Assembly (NCBI RefSeq): GCF_009662475.1
Contig: NZ_CP045571.1
Span: 742,501 to 806,500, forward strand
DNA: 64,000 bases
Source of the DNA: Acidithiobacillus thiooxidans ATCC 19377
Lineage (GTDB): Bacteria > Pseudomonadota > Gammaproteobacteria > Acidithiobacillales > Acidithiobacillaceae
Direction: 5' to 3'
In this document: positions 8,641-16,812 of the stretch, piece by piece
Position numbering within the stretch: the stretch's first letter is position 1
Layout: every line of letters begins with the position of its first letter
Notes under the pieces: model-generated
The model's input: the letters and a program-made list of their open reading frames with translations, nothing else
Told to the model about the DNA's origin: nothing
Database searches by the model: none
Program-made: the position numbers and the translations under genes

Positions 8641-9653
8641 TCGCGGATGTTCAATGGCATCTTTGAAACGATATGGCCGCAGTCCGAACAGCGTTTGCTG
8701 CTGGGGTACCAACGGTCGATTTGGACCAAAGTCCTGCCGTACCACTGCGCCTTGTACGCTAACATCCGTACAAATTCGCCCCATCCTGCATCGCTAATGG
8801 ATCGGGCCAGGCAGTGGTTTTTCTGCATATTGGATACCGCAAGACTTTCCATGGCGATGACTTGGTTCTCGTCAATCAACCGGCTGGAGAGTTTGTGTAA
8901 AAAGTCCTTGCGGGTATCCGCAATTTTTGCGTGTAAACGTGCAATTTTCCACTTCGCTTTGGCTCGATTACAAGAGCCTTTTTGTTTCCTGCTCAAACGA
9001 CGTTGCAGCCTTACCAATTTCGTCTCGTTTTGGCGCAAAACGTTGGGGGATGCGATCTTTTCACCGTTAGATAGAATCGCAAAATGCGTTAGGCCAAGAT
9101 CAATTCCTATCTGGTTGTTTACAGGAACCTTCACGCTCACAGCATCATCACACAAAAAGTTGACGAAGTATCGTCCGGCCGTATCTTTACTGACGGTTAC
9201 CGTCGTTACTTTGGCGGCCTTTGGAAGGGTCCGGGAAAAGATGATATTCAATGTCTCTTTCATCTTGGCGAGTTTTAAAGTCTTCCCGTTCCATTGAAAG
9301 GCGCTGTCCGTATACGTAGCCGATTGGTTACCATCTTTGCATTTGAAAGTTGGATAACTGGAGCGCTTTGCAAAGAAGTTCCCAAACGCGGTTTGCAGAT
9401 GCCGAAGCGATTGTTGCAATGGGACGCTGGAGACCTCATTCAACCATGTATAATCCGGCATCTTCTTCATGATAGTCAGTGCAGCGGAGGTTTCGTGGTA
9501 GCTTATGTGCTCGTGCCGCTTCATCCACGCGTCAGAACGTAAACGTAGCATGTGATTGTAGATGAACCGCGCACAACCGAAGGTCTGAGCCAAAACCGTT
9601 ATCTGCTCAGAAGTCGGATAGAATCGGAATCTGTAAGCGCGCTTAATATCCAT
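8520..9653 (-). CDS. tnpB: TnpB, RNA-guided RuvC-type nuclease of IS605 superfamily
   Basis: The 377-residue protein is a full-length TnpB, ancestral to Cas12. An N-terminal helix-turn-helix/wedge part begins KRAYRFRFYPT. The RuvC active site is complete: D185 (IGIDLGLTH), E269 (AMESL) and D351 (HDRDVNAARN). The zinc ribbon has C322-x2-C325 and C341-x2-C344. I chose the ATG at 9653 because TnpB proteins begin just before this basic YRFYPT motif; an upstream ATG at 9671 adds six residues. All catalytic residues are present, so the nuclease may be active, cutting DNA next to a short target motif as directed by its guide RNA. Confidence 0.93.
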   Translation of the reverse strand: MDIKRAYRFRFYPTSEQITVLAQTFGCARFIYNHMLRLRSDAWMKRHEHISYHETSAALTIMKKMPDYTWLNEVSSVPLQQSLRHLQTAFGNFFAKRSSYPTFKCKDGNQSATYTDSAFQWNGKTLKLAKMKETLNIIFSRTLPKAAKVTTVTVSKDTAGRYFVNFLCDDAVSVKVPVNNQIGIDLGLTHFAILSNGEKIASPNVLRQNETKLVRLQRRLSRKQKGSCNRAKAKWKIARLHAKIADTRKDFLHKLSSRLIDENQVIAMESLAVSNMQKNHCLARSISDAGWGEFVRMLAYKAQWYGRTLVQIDRWYPSSKRCSDCGHIVSKMPLNIREWTCPECGSIHDRDVNAARNVLTAGLAELVCGENVSPVLL

Positions 9654-9770
9654 TTTCAGAATTTTACACAATTCAATTTTAAGTGTAAAGTGTTTTTATC
9701 GTGCTATCCATCTCAGCCCTAAAGGACGAAGTTTTCGCGTATTTTTGATAAAATCATCAGGGAGAAGTCT

Positions 9771-10085
9771 GTGTCCGAAGTTAAACCCACAAATGTCGTG
9801 CAACAAATTTCCGTCACCCTGCTGGATCAGCATTATCAGATACCCTGTCCGGATGAAGAACGGGAGCTGTTGCTGGAAGCCGTGCGACTACTCAATGAAC
9901 AATTAGAGGTGGCCAGAAGCCGTGGCAAATTGCTCAGCCGGGAGCGCGCTACCCTGATGGTGGCCGTGAATCTGGCAGCGGATTTGCAGCGTACCCGGCA
10001 GACATTGCTGGCGCGTGAGCATGATCTGCAACTCGTCGAACAGCGTCTGCAGCAACTGGTTGACAGAGCTAAGGGCTCAGAGTAA
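9771..10085 (+). CDS. zapA: Cell division protein ZapA
   Basis: ZapA bundles FtsZ filaments at the division site. The 104-residue protein shows the usual layout: a beta-rich head (VQQISVTLLDQHYQIPCPDEE) followed by a long helix from about residue 30 that forms the antiparallel coiled coil, with AVNLAADL in the middle. The start is GTG at 9771, with a GGGAGA ribosome site about 7 bases upstream. 6S RNA and fthC follow, the conserved zapA-ssrS-fthC order. The tnpB element sits just upstream and may have replaced its native promoter region. Confidence 0.93.
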   Translation: MSEVKPTNVVQQISVTLLDQHYQIPCPDEERELLLEAVRLLNEQLEVARSRGKLLSRERATLMVAVNLAADLQRTRQTLLAREHDLQLVEQRLQQLVDRAKGSE

Positions 10086-10091
10086 CTTGAA

Positions 10092-10273
10092 ATTGCCTCC
10101 TGCGAGGCACGAGTGGCCGAGACGATTCCTGAACCAATACTGTCTATCCAGGGAGTCCCCAGTCATCATCGTGGTGTGCAGCTCCCTAGCGGAGTAGCCT
10201 GAAGCGATGTGTGGATTCCCACCTGTTCATCAGGTTCTGGGGGTAGCGGGCCGCACGACCATCGCGGGAGGTT
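10092..10273 (+). ncRNA. ssrS: 6S RNA
   Basis: The stretch between zapA and fthC folds like 6S RNA, which binds RNA polymerase-sigma70 and dampens transcription in stationary phase. The 5' arm starting CCTCCTGCGA (10096-10105) pairs with the 3' arm ending CGCGGGAGG (to 10271), and the closing stem continues through GTGGCC (10113-10118) against GGCCGCAC with small bulges. The middle contains a large open region flanked by GGGAGTCCCC and GCTCCCT. A run of six T follows directly at 10272. Position, length of about 180 bases and the long closing stem agree with the family. Exact ends are estimates. Confidence 0.85.
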
Positions 10274-10329
10274 TTTTGTTTTCTGAAACTGAAACATCAG
10301 ATTCATCTGATCCGGTTTCCAAGGGTAGC

Positions 10330-10905
10330 TTGCGCAGAACAATGCGGCAGCAACGCCGGACTCTTTCTCCGCAGCATCTCCAGCAGGCGGCGCTGGCACT
10401 CTCCCGGCAAATTCTCCAGCTTAGCCATTACAAAAAGGCTCAGCGCATTGCCCTCTATTGGCCCATGCAGGGCGAAATCAATCCTCTGCCGCTGATGTAC
10501 CATCGTCTGAGTCGTCACAAACAATTCTATTTGCCGGTATTATCGGGAAGTTTTGCGCAAAAGCTGCGTTTCGCGCCATTTCATGGGGAGAGCCGCATGC
10601 GCCCCAATGGCTTCCGTATTCCCGAACCGCAGGTGGCAGCTGATTTGCTGATGACTCCGCAGGATCTCGATTTGTTGATTCTGCCCCTGGTGGCGTTTGA
10701 TACAGAAGGTTATCGCCTGGGTATGGGCGGGGGATTTTATGATCGCAGCCTCGCCAGCATCTCCCACCGTCAGCATTGGCAGCACCCGCGCCTGCTGGGG
10801 GTCGGCCATGCTTTTCAGCAGTTAGACAGAGTCCCCCGCGAACCCTGGGACGTGCCGCTCAGCATCATCTGCACCGACCTTGCCTGTCACCGCATTATGG
10901 TTTGA
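10330..10905 (+). CDS. fthC: 5-formyltetrahydrofolate cyclo-ligase
   Basis: FthC (YgfA) converts 5-formyl-THF to 5,10-methenyl-THF using ATP. The family motifs are present: LRRTMRQQRRTLSP at the N-terminus, IALYWPMQGEINP, and the phosphate-binding LGMGGGFYDRSL near the middle of the C-terminal half, followed by EPWDVPL. The start is uncertain. TTG at 10330 has an AAGGG site before it and gives the usual LRR N-terminus; ATG at 10342 matches the E. coli start. A longer frame opens inside 6S RNA and is unlikely to be translated in full. A TTG at 10276 lies just after the GGGAGG of the 6S closing stem. Confidence 0.9.
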   Translation: MRRTMRQQRRTLSPQHLQQAALALSRQILQLSHYKKAQRIALYWPMQGEINPLPLMYHRLSRHKQFYLPVLSGSFAQKLRFAPFHGESRMRPNGFRIPEPQVAADLLMTPQDLDLLILPLVAFDTEGYRLGMGGGFYDRSLASISHRQHWQHPRLLGVGHAFQQLDRVPREPWDVPLSIICTDLACHRIMV

Positions 10906-10932
10906 TTGTAATGAAATAATTTGGATATATTT

Positions 10933-11580
10933 TCAAGATTCGTTGAGCGCAGCCATTACGAACAGTGTTAAACCAATGGCCATAAAAAGCCCTCCGGTTC
11001 CCCTCTGTAAAATCTGATGTGCCCGGGGGCTTCGCAACAACGCACTGATTCTGGTTCCCAATTGTGCATAAACCATATACCAGCTCATTTCAATGAGCCA
11101 GAAGGTAAATATCAACTCTGCAAACTGTATCCAGGGGTTAGCCTGAGGACGCATGAATTGTGGCAGCAACGCGACGGTAAAAAGCAGCGCTTTGGGATTG
11201 GTGATGGTGACGAGAATACCGGTGCGATACAAAGCTGCAGGGCGCTGTATCGGGGTTCGGTTTACTGCCAAATCCTGGATATTTTCTGGACGCCGTCCGC
11301 CTGACTGCCATGCCCGGATTCCCAGATAAATCAAATAAGCAGCACCTAAAATGCGGACCAGATCAAAAATACGGGGCCAGGTTTGAAAGAAAATACCGAG
11401 TCCGGCTGCGGATAAAGTAATCATCAACAGAAGGGCCGTCATGCATCCCAGCATGGTTGCCATGGATCGACGCCAACCATACAGGGCACCATGACTCATC
11501 ACCAGCATCATGTTGGGACCTGGAATTGCAGAAATTACCAGCACGGTAAGCGCGTAAAATATCCAGATATGCAGTGTCAT
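10933..11580 (-). CDS. LysE/RhtB-family amino acid exporter
   Basis: The 215-residue protein is a six-helix inner-membrane transporter of the LysE/RhtB family, which exports amino acids such as threonine or homoserine lactone. The N-terminal PGPNMMLVMSHGALYGWRRS stretch is the family signature, followed by hydrophobic helices at about 40-65, 70-88, 115-138, 145-170 and 185-205. The ATG at 11580 overlaps the stop of the M61 peptidase gene by four bases (ATGA), which indicates translational coupling. The substrate cannot be told from sequence. Confidence 0.88.
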   Translation of the reverse strand: MTLHIWIFYALTVLVISAIPGPNMMLVMSHGALYGWRRSMATMLGCMTALLLMITLSAAGLGIFFQTWPRIFDLVRILGAAYLIYLGIRAWQSGGRRPENIQDLAVNRTPIQRPAALYRTGILVTITNPKALLFTVALLPQFMRPQANPWIQFAELIFTFWLIEMSWYMVYAQLGTRISALLRSPRAHQILQRGTGGLFMAIGLTLFVMAALNES

Positions 11581-13352
11581 GCTGGAGTGAGCCACGCGCT
11601 GCGGCGGGCGCTTACCACTGCGTCAACGTCCTCCAGCCACTCCAGCCAGAAGGTATCCTGCGGCGGGGTAACAGGGGTCAGGCGGGTCTCGTAAAGTACG
11701 TCATCGCGAAAGTAGTGGAGGCGCAGCGGGCAACCGGGGATGCCGGAGCTGATTTGCCCGGCGAAACTGTCCGCCGTGCAGCGCATTCCTTCCAAAGCAA
11801 CGAGGAGGTCATCGGGTGACAAACCGGCCGCTTCTGCCGGGCTACCGCTGAGGACCTGACGGATTTGTGCGCCTTGCGGCTGGCTTTGCCAGTGGGCACC
11901 AATCCAGGCCGTCGGCACGGTCGCAGCCGCCTCGCCGCCTGAATCACTCAGACCGGTGGCGGGACGGCTGTGCAGGGCAATGCCCATGCGTGCCAGGAGA
12001 GATTCCAGAGGCAGTTCGGCGCGGGCTTCTATCCAGGTTTTCAACTGTTCTGCCATTTGCGTACCAGCAAGGTCGGCTATTTGTTGCAGGGCTTCTCCCT
12101 CGGGGAGTGCCTTGCCCGTCTGACCGTGCTCTTTCCAGGAGCGCATCAGCAAGTTATCCAGACTCAAACGGCCTGCACTTTCCAGACGCAGGCTCAAGTC
12201 CAGACAGAGAGCTAGCAGCGCTCCCTTGTTGTAATAACTGATTTCAAAATTGGCGCTGTTGACATGCGGATGATAAAGCTTGAGCCAGGCATCTTCGCTG
12301 GATTCTGCCAGGCTTTGCAGATATTGGCCGGGGCGTCTTTGCAGGCGCGTCCATTCCTGAGCGATCCCTTGCAGGTATTGTTCCGGACTGATTAAACCGG
12401 CACGACAGAGGCAGAGATCATCGTAGTAAGAGGTAATTCCTTCAAATATCCAGAGATCCCGGGAAAGTTCTGCGCGCTCCAGGGAGCTGGCGCTGAATAC
12501 CGCCGGTTTGATGGCTTGTACCAGCCAGCTATGAAAATATTCATGGCTGACCAGGCCCAGAAAGCGCCGATAGTTTTTGGTGTCGCGGCCGGTCAGGTCA
12601 TCCCGGGCGCAAACCAGAGCACTGGAGGCCCGATGCTCCAGACCGCCATAGTCGTTGCTGCGCGCCTTGCACAGAAAATGATATTCCCGAAAGGGGGATT
12701 CACCCCAGAACTTCTGCTGCCAGTCACAAATGCGGGCCATGTCTCGTCTCAGTGCCTGCAGATCGGCCTGATGTTCTCCCTGAATCAGCAAGTGGTGAGG
12801 CAACCCACCCGCCTCAAAATTCAGCAGGGTCAGCGTCCCCATCAACAGCGGATGATCAATGAATGCCCGATAATTTTCTGCCTGAAACTGACCCCAGCCC
12901 CAAGTTTCACCCGCCGCGCGGGGCATGGAAGTCCCCAACTGCCAATGATCCGGGCCGGTAATGCGCAAGGCATGCATTTGTTGCTCCTGACCGACTACCC
13001 GTAAAAACAGGGCGGGGCCATTAAAAAACCCGCCCAGTTGATCCAGAAAAGCCGTACGCACCGATTGATCCAGCGCATAAACACTATAAAAGATCTGGAG
13101 AGGCCCTTTTACAGCGGCACAAACCCAGCGATCAGTGGCCATTTTGTGCAGTTGGACTGCTGCGCCCCGGGATTCTGCGGATATTTGGGTAATGTGGCGG
13201 GCCAGATCGCGGATGGTGTAACTGCCCGGAACCCAGGCCGGCAAAGCCAGCACCTGACCATCAGGATCGGGCTCAGGAATTTCCAGGGTGACCCGGAACA
13301 AATGCGCCTCGGGTTCCAGATGGATGCTGTAAGAGAGAGCAGGGGATTGCAT
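11577..13352 (-). CDS. M61 (glycyl aminopeptidase-like) zinc peptidase with PDZ domain
   Basis: The 591-residue protein belongs to peptidase family M61. An N-terminal beta domain (LPAWVPGSYTIRDLARH) precedes the thermolysin-like core with the zinc motif HEYFHSW (HExxH) at about residue 270. A PDZ domain near 490-570 (SGSPAEAAGLSPDDLLVALEG) probably binds substrate termini. No signal peptide is visible with the chosen ATG at 13352. A longer frame opens inside the upstream hydrolase gene but is rejected because it overlaps that gene's coding sequence and adds unrelated residues. It starts 16 bases after that gene and overlaps the exporter downstream, so these form one operon. Confidence 0.88.
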   Translation of the reverse strand: MQSPALSYSIHLEPEAHLFRVTLEIPEPDPDGQVLALPAWVPGSYTIRDLARHITQISAESRGAAVQLHKMATDRWVCAAVKGPLQIFYSVYALDQSVRTAFLDQLGGFFNGPALFLRVVGQEQQMHALRITGPDHWQLGTSMPRAAGETWGWGQFQAENYRAFIDHPLLMGTLTLLNFEAGGLPHHLLIQGEHQADLQALRRDMARICDWQQKFWGESPFREYHFLCKARSNDYGGLEHRASSALVCARDDLTGRDTKNYRRFLGLVSHEYFHSWLVQAIKPAVFSASSLERAELSRDLWIFEGITSYYDDLCLCRAGLISPEQYLQGIAQEWTRLQRRPGQYLQSLAESSEDAWLKLYHPHVNSANFEISYYNKGALLALCLDLSLRLESAGRLSLDNLLMRSWKEHGQTGKALPEGEALQQIADLAGTQMAEQLKTWIEARAELPLESLLARMGIALHSRPATGLSDSGGEAAATVPTAWIGAHWQSQPQGAQIRQVLSGSPAEAAGLSPDDLLVALEGMRCTADSFAGQISSGIPGCPLRLHYFRDDVLYETRLTPVTPPQDTFWLEWLEDVDAVVSARRSAWLTPA

Positions 13353-13368
13353 GGGAAAATACTCCGTT

Positions 13369-13914
13369 TCAGCGCCAGGCCGGGGCGAGACTCCGAAATT
13401 GGGGATGGGCCGCGTCACCAAGCCATTCATAAAATACCGACTCTGCCACCGCGACGGTGATACCCGCCTGACGCAGTCGCAACAGGGCCGATTGGGCATT
13501 TGCGTCGTCGCGGCTGGCGCAGGCATCGGCGACGACAACAGGCTTCCAACCAGCGCTATGCAGATCCAGAGCGGTTTGCAGAACACAAATATGGGTTTCG
13601 ACGCCGGTCAGGATAATCTGACGACGACTCTGCTCAGTTTCCAGTAAGTTTCGGAGCGGAGCATGCCGCCAGCAGGAAAACACCGTTTTATCCAATGGGG
13701 GGGCACAGAATGACTGCAGGTCGGCACGAATCGGTCCCAATCCTTTGGCATATTGGAAAGTAGCCAGACGCGGGATTTCCAGAGCCGCCGCAGCGGCCAG
13801 CAAACGCGTAACGTTTTGAATGGCTTGGTTGCGTTCTGTCTCTGGGATGGCACCCAGGAGACGATCCTGCATATCGATGGTCAGGATCAGGCTCTGCTGG
13901 GCTTCAATACGCAT
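13369..13914 (-). CDS. Isochorismatase-family cysteine hydrolase
   Basis: The 181-residue protein has the family triad: aspartate in ILTIDMQDRLL (about residue 15), a lysine near DKTVFSCW (about 75) and the nucleophilic cysteine in GVETHICVLQTALDL (about 109), preceded by the cis-peptide region. Related enzymes such as YcaC hydrolyse amide or vinyl-ether bonds in small molecules; the substrate here is unknown. It lies between the Pcm-like methyltransferase and the M61 peptidase on the same strand with gaps of 6 and 16 bases. Confidence 0.85.
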   Translation of the reverse strand: MRIEAQQSLILTIDMQDRLLGAIPETERNQAIQNVTRLLAAAAALEIPRLATFQYAKGLGPIRADLQSFCAPPLDKTVFSCWRHAPLRNLLETEQSRRQIILTGVETHICVLQTALDLHSAGWKPVVVADACASRDDANAQSALLRLRQAGITVAVAESVFYEWLGDAAHPQFRSLAPAWR

Positions 13915-13920
13915 GGCCGC

Positions 13921-14574
13921 TCAAAAAACAAAACGACCAGGAACTGGGGCATGCCGCAGGGGAGTGACTTCGGTTTCAAAAAGTACGGTTGTTTCATAAA
14001 CGTTCTGCTGAGTGCGCGTGATGCGCTGGGCGCGCATGGCAGGACCCTTACCGATAATGGCGATCAGACACCCACCCACCGCCAGTTGTTCCTTGAAAGC
14101 CTCGGGCAATGCGGGCAAGGAACCGGTGACACAAATGGCATCATAAGGCGCATGATCAACCCAGCCGCATGAGCCATCGCCAACATGGAGCTGCACATTG
14201 TGAATGTCTTGCACGCGCAAATGGCCTTCCGCCATTTGCGATAAATCTGCGCGATCCTCGACGCTATGCACCATACCACTCAGTCTGGCCATAAGTGCGG
14301 CCATGTGGCCGGTTCCTGTGCCAATTTCCAGCACCCGGTGATGTTCGCGCAAATCCAGCTCCTGAAGAATACGGGCCTCCATTTTAGGCGTCCACATATG
14401 TTCGCCGTGGGCAATGGGCATGGCGTAATCGGCAAACGCCAGATGACGATAGGCGGTCGGCACAAATAACTCCCGCTTGACCTCGGTGACGATGGCCAGC
14501 ACGCGCGGATCAAGCACATCCCAGGTGCGAATCTGGGTATCAATCATGGTACGGCGCAATATGTCAAAGTCCAT
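13921..14574 (-). CDS. Pcm-like protein-L-isoaspartate O-methyltransferase family
   Basis: The 217-residue protein has the SAM-binding motif I VLEIGTGTGHMAALMARL at about 81-98, preceded by the Pcm-type region PIAHGEHMWTPKMEARILQ. In true Pcm this segment reads SQP with a catalytic serine; here it is EHMWTP, so repair of isoaspartate is doubtful. Proteins of this divergent subgroup are common in proteobacteria, often near tolC, with unproven substrate. It is the first gene of a minus-strand run of four and is divergent from the MCE-protein gene. Confidence 0.8.
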   Translation of the reverse strand: MDFDILRRTMIDTQIRTWDVLDPRVLAIVTEVKRELFVPTAYRHLAFADYAMPIAHGEHMWTPKMEARILQELDLREHHRVLEIGTGTGHMAALMARLSGMVHSVEDRADLSQMAEGHLRVQDIHNVQLHVGDGSCGWVDHAPYDAICVTGSLPALPEAFKEQLAVGGCLIAIIGKGPAMRAQRITRTQQNVYETTVLFETEVTPLRHAPVPGRFVF

Positions 14575-14750
14575 AGCTTCAAGGGCTCCAGAGATTTTGG
14601 CTCATTTAGTCATGGGTTTCCGGGCAAGTCAATGACTTCCATTGGGCCAGCAGGCAAGAGGTCTTGCCATTGAGCAGATCATTCAGAAAGATTGGCTTGC
14701 AACGGTTCCTGTGCTCCAATAGGGACACATCTCATTCAGGAGCTACCTTC

Positions 14751-15689
14751 TTGGAAAGCCGTGCGCACGCGCTGGTCGCGGTAGTTTTTTTGCTGGTACT
14801 TGGCGTCGCGGTCGCGATTGTCGGATTGTGGATGCATCACGGCGAAAAACCCGGGGTCAACTTTGATGTGATTTCGCCCTACAGTGTTACTGGTCTTAGC
14901 ATTCAGGCGCCCGTGCGATTCAAAGGGGTGAGGGTGGGTGAGGTGACAGCCATCGGTCTGGACCCGACGAATCCGCGCATGATTCGGGTGAAAATCAAAG
15001 TCGATAAATCGACACCCATCACCCGGGCGACTTTCGCAGAACTGGCTCCTCAAGGGGTCACCGGTCTCAGCTACTTATCCTTAACCGACAAGGGAACCGA
15101 TTTTGCCCCCATTACGCACAATCCGGGTCAGGTTGCTGAAATTCCCATGCATCCCAGCTTTTTTGAGGTGCTGTCCCGCAATGGTGAGTCTCTGGTAAAC
15201 CGCAGCAATGAGTTGGCGGATCGTCTGAATGACCTGCTCAATGACCAGAACCGTGCCCGTTTCGGGCAAACCTTGACGCATCTCGATCAGGCTACTCAGG
15301 ATCTGGTGCAAATGGAAGATGCCATGATGCCGGCGCTCAAGGCGCTTCCCGCCATGGTGGCTGCCACCCAATCCACCATGGTCGCCAGTCATCAACTCAT
15401 CCAGCATTTAGATACCCTGGCAGTACAGGCGCAAGCCCCCCTGGCGAGTGCTACCCAGGCGGCCAAGTCCCTACAAAAATTGGGTACTGCCAGTGAGCAG
15501 GCAATGAATACGTTAAATTACCAGACACTTCCCCAGGTCCGGCAATTGACCAGCAGTCTGCTGCATAGCAGTGAAGCGCTGTCCAGCCTCAGCCAGTCCC
15601 TCAAACAATCCCCCCAATCCCTGCTTTACGGAACTCAGGGGCCACCCCCAGGCCCGGGTGAGTCGGGTTTTTCTGCAGGAGGTCACTAA
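14751..15689 (+). CDS. MlaD-family (MCE) lipid-transport protein
   Basis: The 312-residue protein has one N-terminal membrane helix (about 6-28) and a single MCE domain at about 40-115 (VTGLSIQAPVRFKGVRVGEVTAI is the core), followed by a long helical C-terminal region rich in Gln, Ala and Ser. Such proteins form hexameric rings or tubes that carry lipids across the periplasm with an ABC transporter. I chose the TTG at 14751 because AGGAG lies 8 bases before it and ESRAHALVAVVFLL is the usual N-terminus; a longer frame adds 29 unconvincing residues. No permease or ATPase gene is adjacent, only the lipoprotein gene that follows by 4 bases. Confidence 0.88.
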   Translation: MESRAHALVAVVFLLVLGVAVAIVGLWMHHGEKPGVNFDVISPYSVTGLSIQAPVRFKGVRVGEVTAIGLDPTNPRMIRVKIKVDKSTPITRATFAELAPQGVTGLSYLSLTDKGTDFAPITHNPGQVAEIPMHPSFFEVLSRNGESLVNRSNELADRLNDLLNDQNRARFGQTLTHLDQATQDLVQMEDAMMPALKALPAMVAATQSTMVASHQLIQHLDTLAVQAQAPLASATQAAKSLQKLGTASEQAMNTLNYQTLPQVRQLTSSLLHSSEALSSLSQSLKQSPQSLLYGTQGPPPGPGESGFSAGGH

Positions 15690-15693
15690 GCTC

Positions 15694-16335
15694 ATGAGAG
15701 TTGTTCGCATGCCACGTTTATGGGGCGCAGCCCGTCTGGGATTTTTTGGGACCGCTTTTTTGCTTGGCGGTTGTGCCACCGCGACGCCCTGGCAGACGCC
15801 CTACAATATTACTGCGTTGCATTCGTCGGTGCCTGTTGAAGCCAAAAATGCACCGCACACTGCTCAAGTCGTTTTGCAACTGGCCTCGGTCAGCGCCCCC
15901 TCCTGGCTGGATACCAATGCCTACCAATACCATCTGCTTTATCAGAATCCCCAAATGCTCCTGTCTTATCGGGACGCGCGTTGGGTAGGGACCCCGGCGG
16001 AAATGCTGGATATGCGTCTGCTACAGCATCTGCAGCAAAGCCAGCACTGGAAAGCCGTACTTTCCGGGCAGTCCAGTGGTGCGGCACAATATGTGCTCCG
16101 CCTGTACCTGAGTAATTTCGTGGTAAATTTCACTGCACCCCGGGCTGGTCAGGCGCTGATAGCAGGTACAGCCACTTTATTGAATGACCGCAATTTTCAG
16201 GTCATCGCCCAGCATGCATTCCAGGAAAGCGTGCCACTAAAAACCCCTTCGGCGGCGGGTGGAGCGGCCGCCATGACCCAGGCCGGCAGTGATTTTGTGG
16301 GGGCGGTCAGTGCCTGGGTTAACCAGTATCAGTGA
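15694..16335 (+). CDS. ABC-type transport auxiliary lipoprotein (PqiC/YmbA-like)
   Basis: The 213-residue protein has a lipoprotein signal with lipobox LLGGC at about residue 27 and the ABC_trans_aux fold that follows (VVLQLASVSAPSWLDTNAYQYHL, then WVGTPAEMLDMRLLQHL). PqiC-like lipoproteins sit in the outer membrane and receive MCE-protein tubes. The ATG at 15694 has AGGAGG 11 bases upstream, overlapping the end of the MCE-protein gene. The two form a pair with no visible ABC transporter in the window. The gene converges on the Usp gene with one base between stops. Confidence 0.85.
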   Translation: MRVVRMPRLWGAARLGFFGTAFLLGGCATATPWQTPYNITALHSSVPVEAKNAPHTAQVVLQLASVSAPSWLDTNAYQYHLLYQNPQMLLSYRDARWVGTPAEMLDMRLLQHLQQSQHWKAVLSGQSSGAAQYVLRLYLSNFVVNFTAPRAGQALIAGTATLLNDRNFQVIAQHAFQESVPLKTPSAAGGAAAMTQAGSDFVGAVSAWVNQYQ

Positions 16336-16336
16336 A

Positions 16337-16795
16337 TCAGGTGTGTTTGATCACCAGCACCGGACAGTGGGCGTGGTTGAGCACGTCATTGGCTACAGAA
16401 CCCAATAGTAAGCGTCCCAGACCACTATGACCATGGCTGCCGACCACCAGCAGGTCGGCCTGATGGGCCTTGCCATAAGCGGCAATGGCGCGGCCAATAT
16501 TGTCCGCACTTTCCTCCAGCACCATTTCTGCTTGCATCCCTTCGCTGTCCATCGCCTTGTGGAGCTTGTCCATTTCGGCGTGGGCCAGATGCAGCAGCTT
16601 TTCCCGAAGATCCAGAGTCGGGGGCAGGATTTCCTCGGGCATCTGCAAATTGAGCATTTGCGGGTTGAATACATGGATGATGGTGAGTTTGGCCTGATGC
16701 AGCCGCGCTTCCTGAGCCGCCGCCAGCGCGGTAGGCAGCGCCATTTCTGAAAAATCTACGGCCACCATTACATGCTGCACTGGAAAATTATCCAT
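16337..16795 (-). CDS. Universal stress protein, UspA family
   Basis: The 152-residue cytosolic protein is a single Usp domain. The ATP-binding signature near the C-terminus is complete: [20 protein letters not shown], then CPVLVIK. The N-terminus [18 protein letters not shown] holds the first nucleotide-contact aspartate. Proteins with this motif bind ATP and act in stress survival by unclear means. The start is 18 bases from the proS stop on the same strand, so proS and this gene may be cotranscribed. Confidence 0.93.
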   Translation of the reverse strand: MDNFPVQHVMVAVDFSEMALPTALAAAQEARLHQAKLTIIHVFNPQMLNLQMPEEILPPTLDLREKLLHLAHAEMDKLHKAMDSEGMQAEMVLEESADNIGRAIAAYGKAHQADLLVVGSHGHSGLGRLLLGSVANDVLNHAHCPVLVIKHT

Positions 16796-16812
16796 GATCC
16801 TGATCCTTATGG

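Larger units (their letters stand above)
8440..9745 (-). mobile_element. Lone tnpB element, IS200/IS605 superfamily (IS1341-like)
   Basis: The element contains only tnpB, with no tnpA, and lies between the ZapB-like gene and zapA. The end downstream of tnpB carries a perfect 8-bp hairpin (arms 8447-8454 and 8459-8466, loop TGAA), typical of the subterminal ends that TnpA_Y1 recognises. The other end carries the CCTAAAGGACGAAGTTTT stretch near 9718-9735, which resembles left ends of related elements. Both outer borders are estimates because this superfamily makes no target duplication or terminal inverted repeats. Movement would need a TnpA supplied in trans. Confidence 0.75.

Noticed and set aside
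8440-9745. Element taken as a complete IS605 with transposase tnpA
   Set aside because: No Y1 transposase frame lies on either strand in or next to it; only tnpB is present.
10207-10329. Long N-terminal extension of FthC
   Set aside because: It is read through the 3' half of 6S RNA and adds residues not found in the family.
13353-13586. N-terminal extension of the M61 peptidase with an apparent signal peptide
   Set aside because: The extension lies inside the coding sequence of the cysteine hydrolase, read in another frame, and the family N-terminus starts at 13352.
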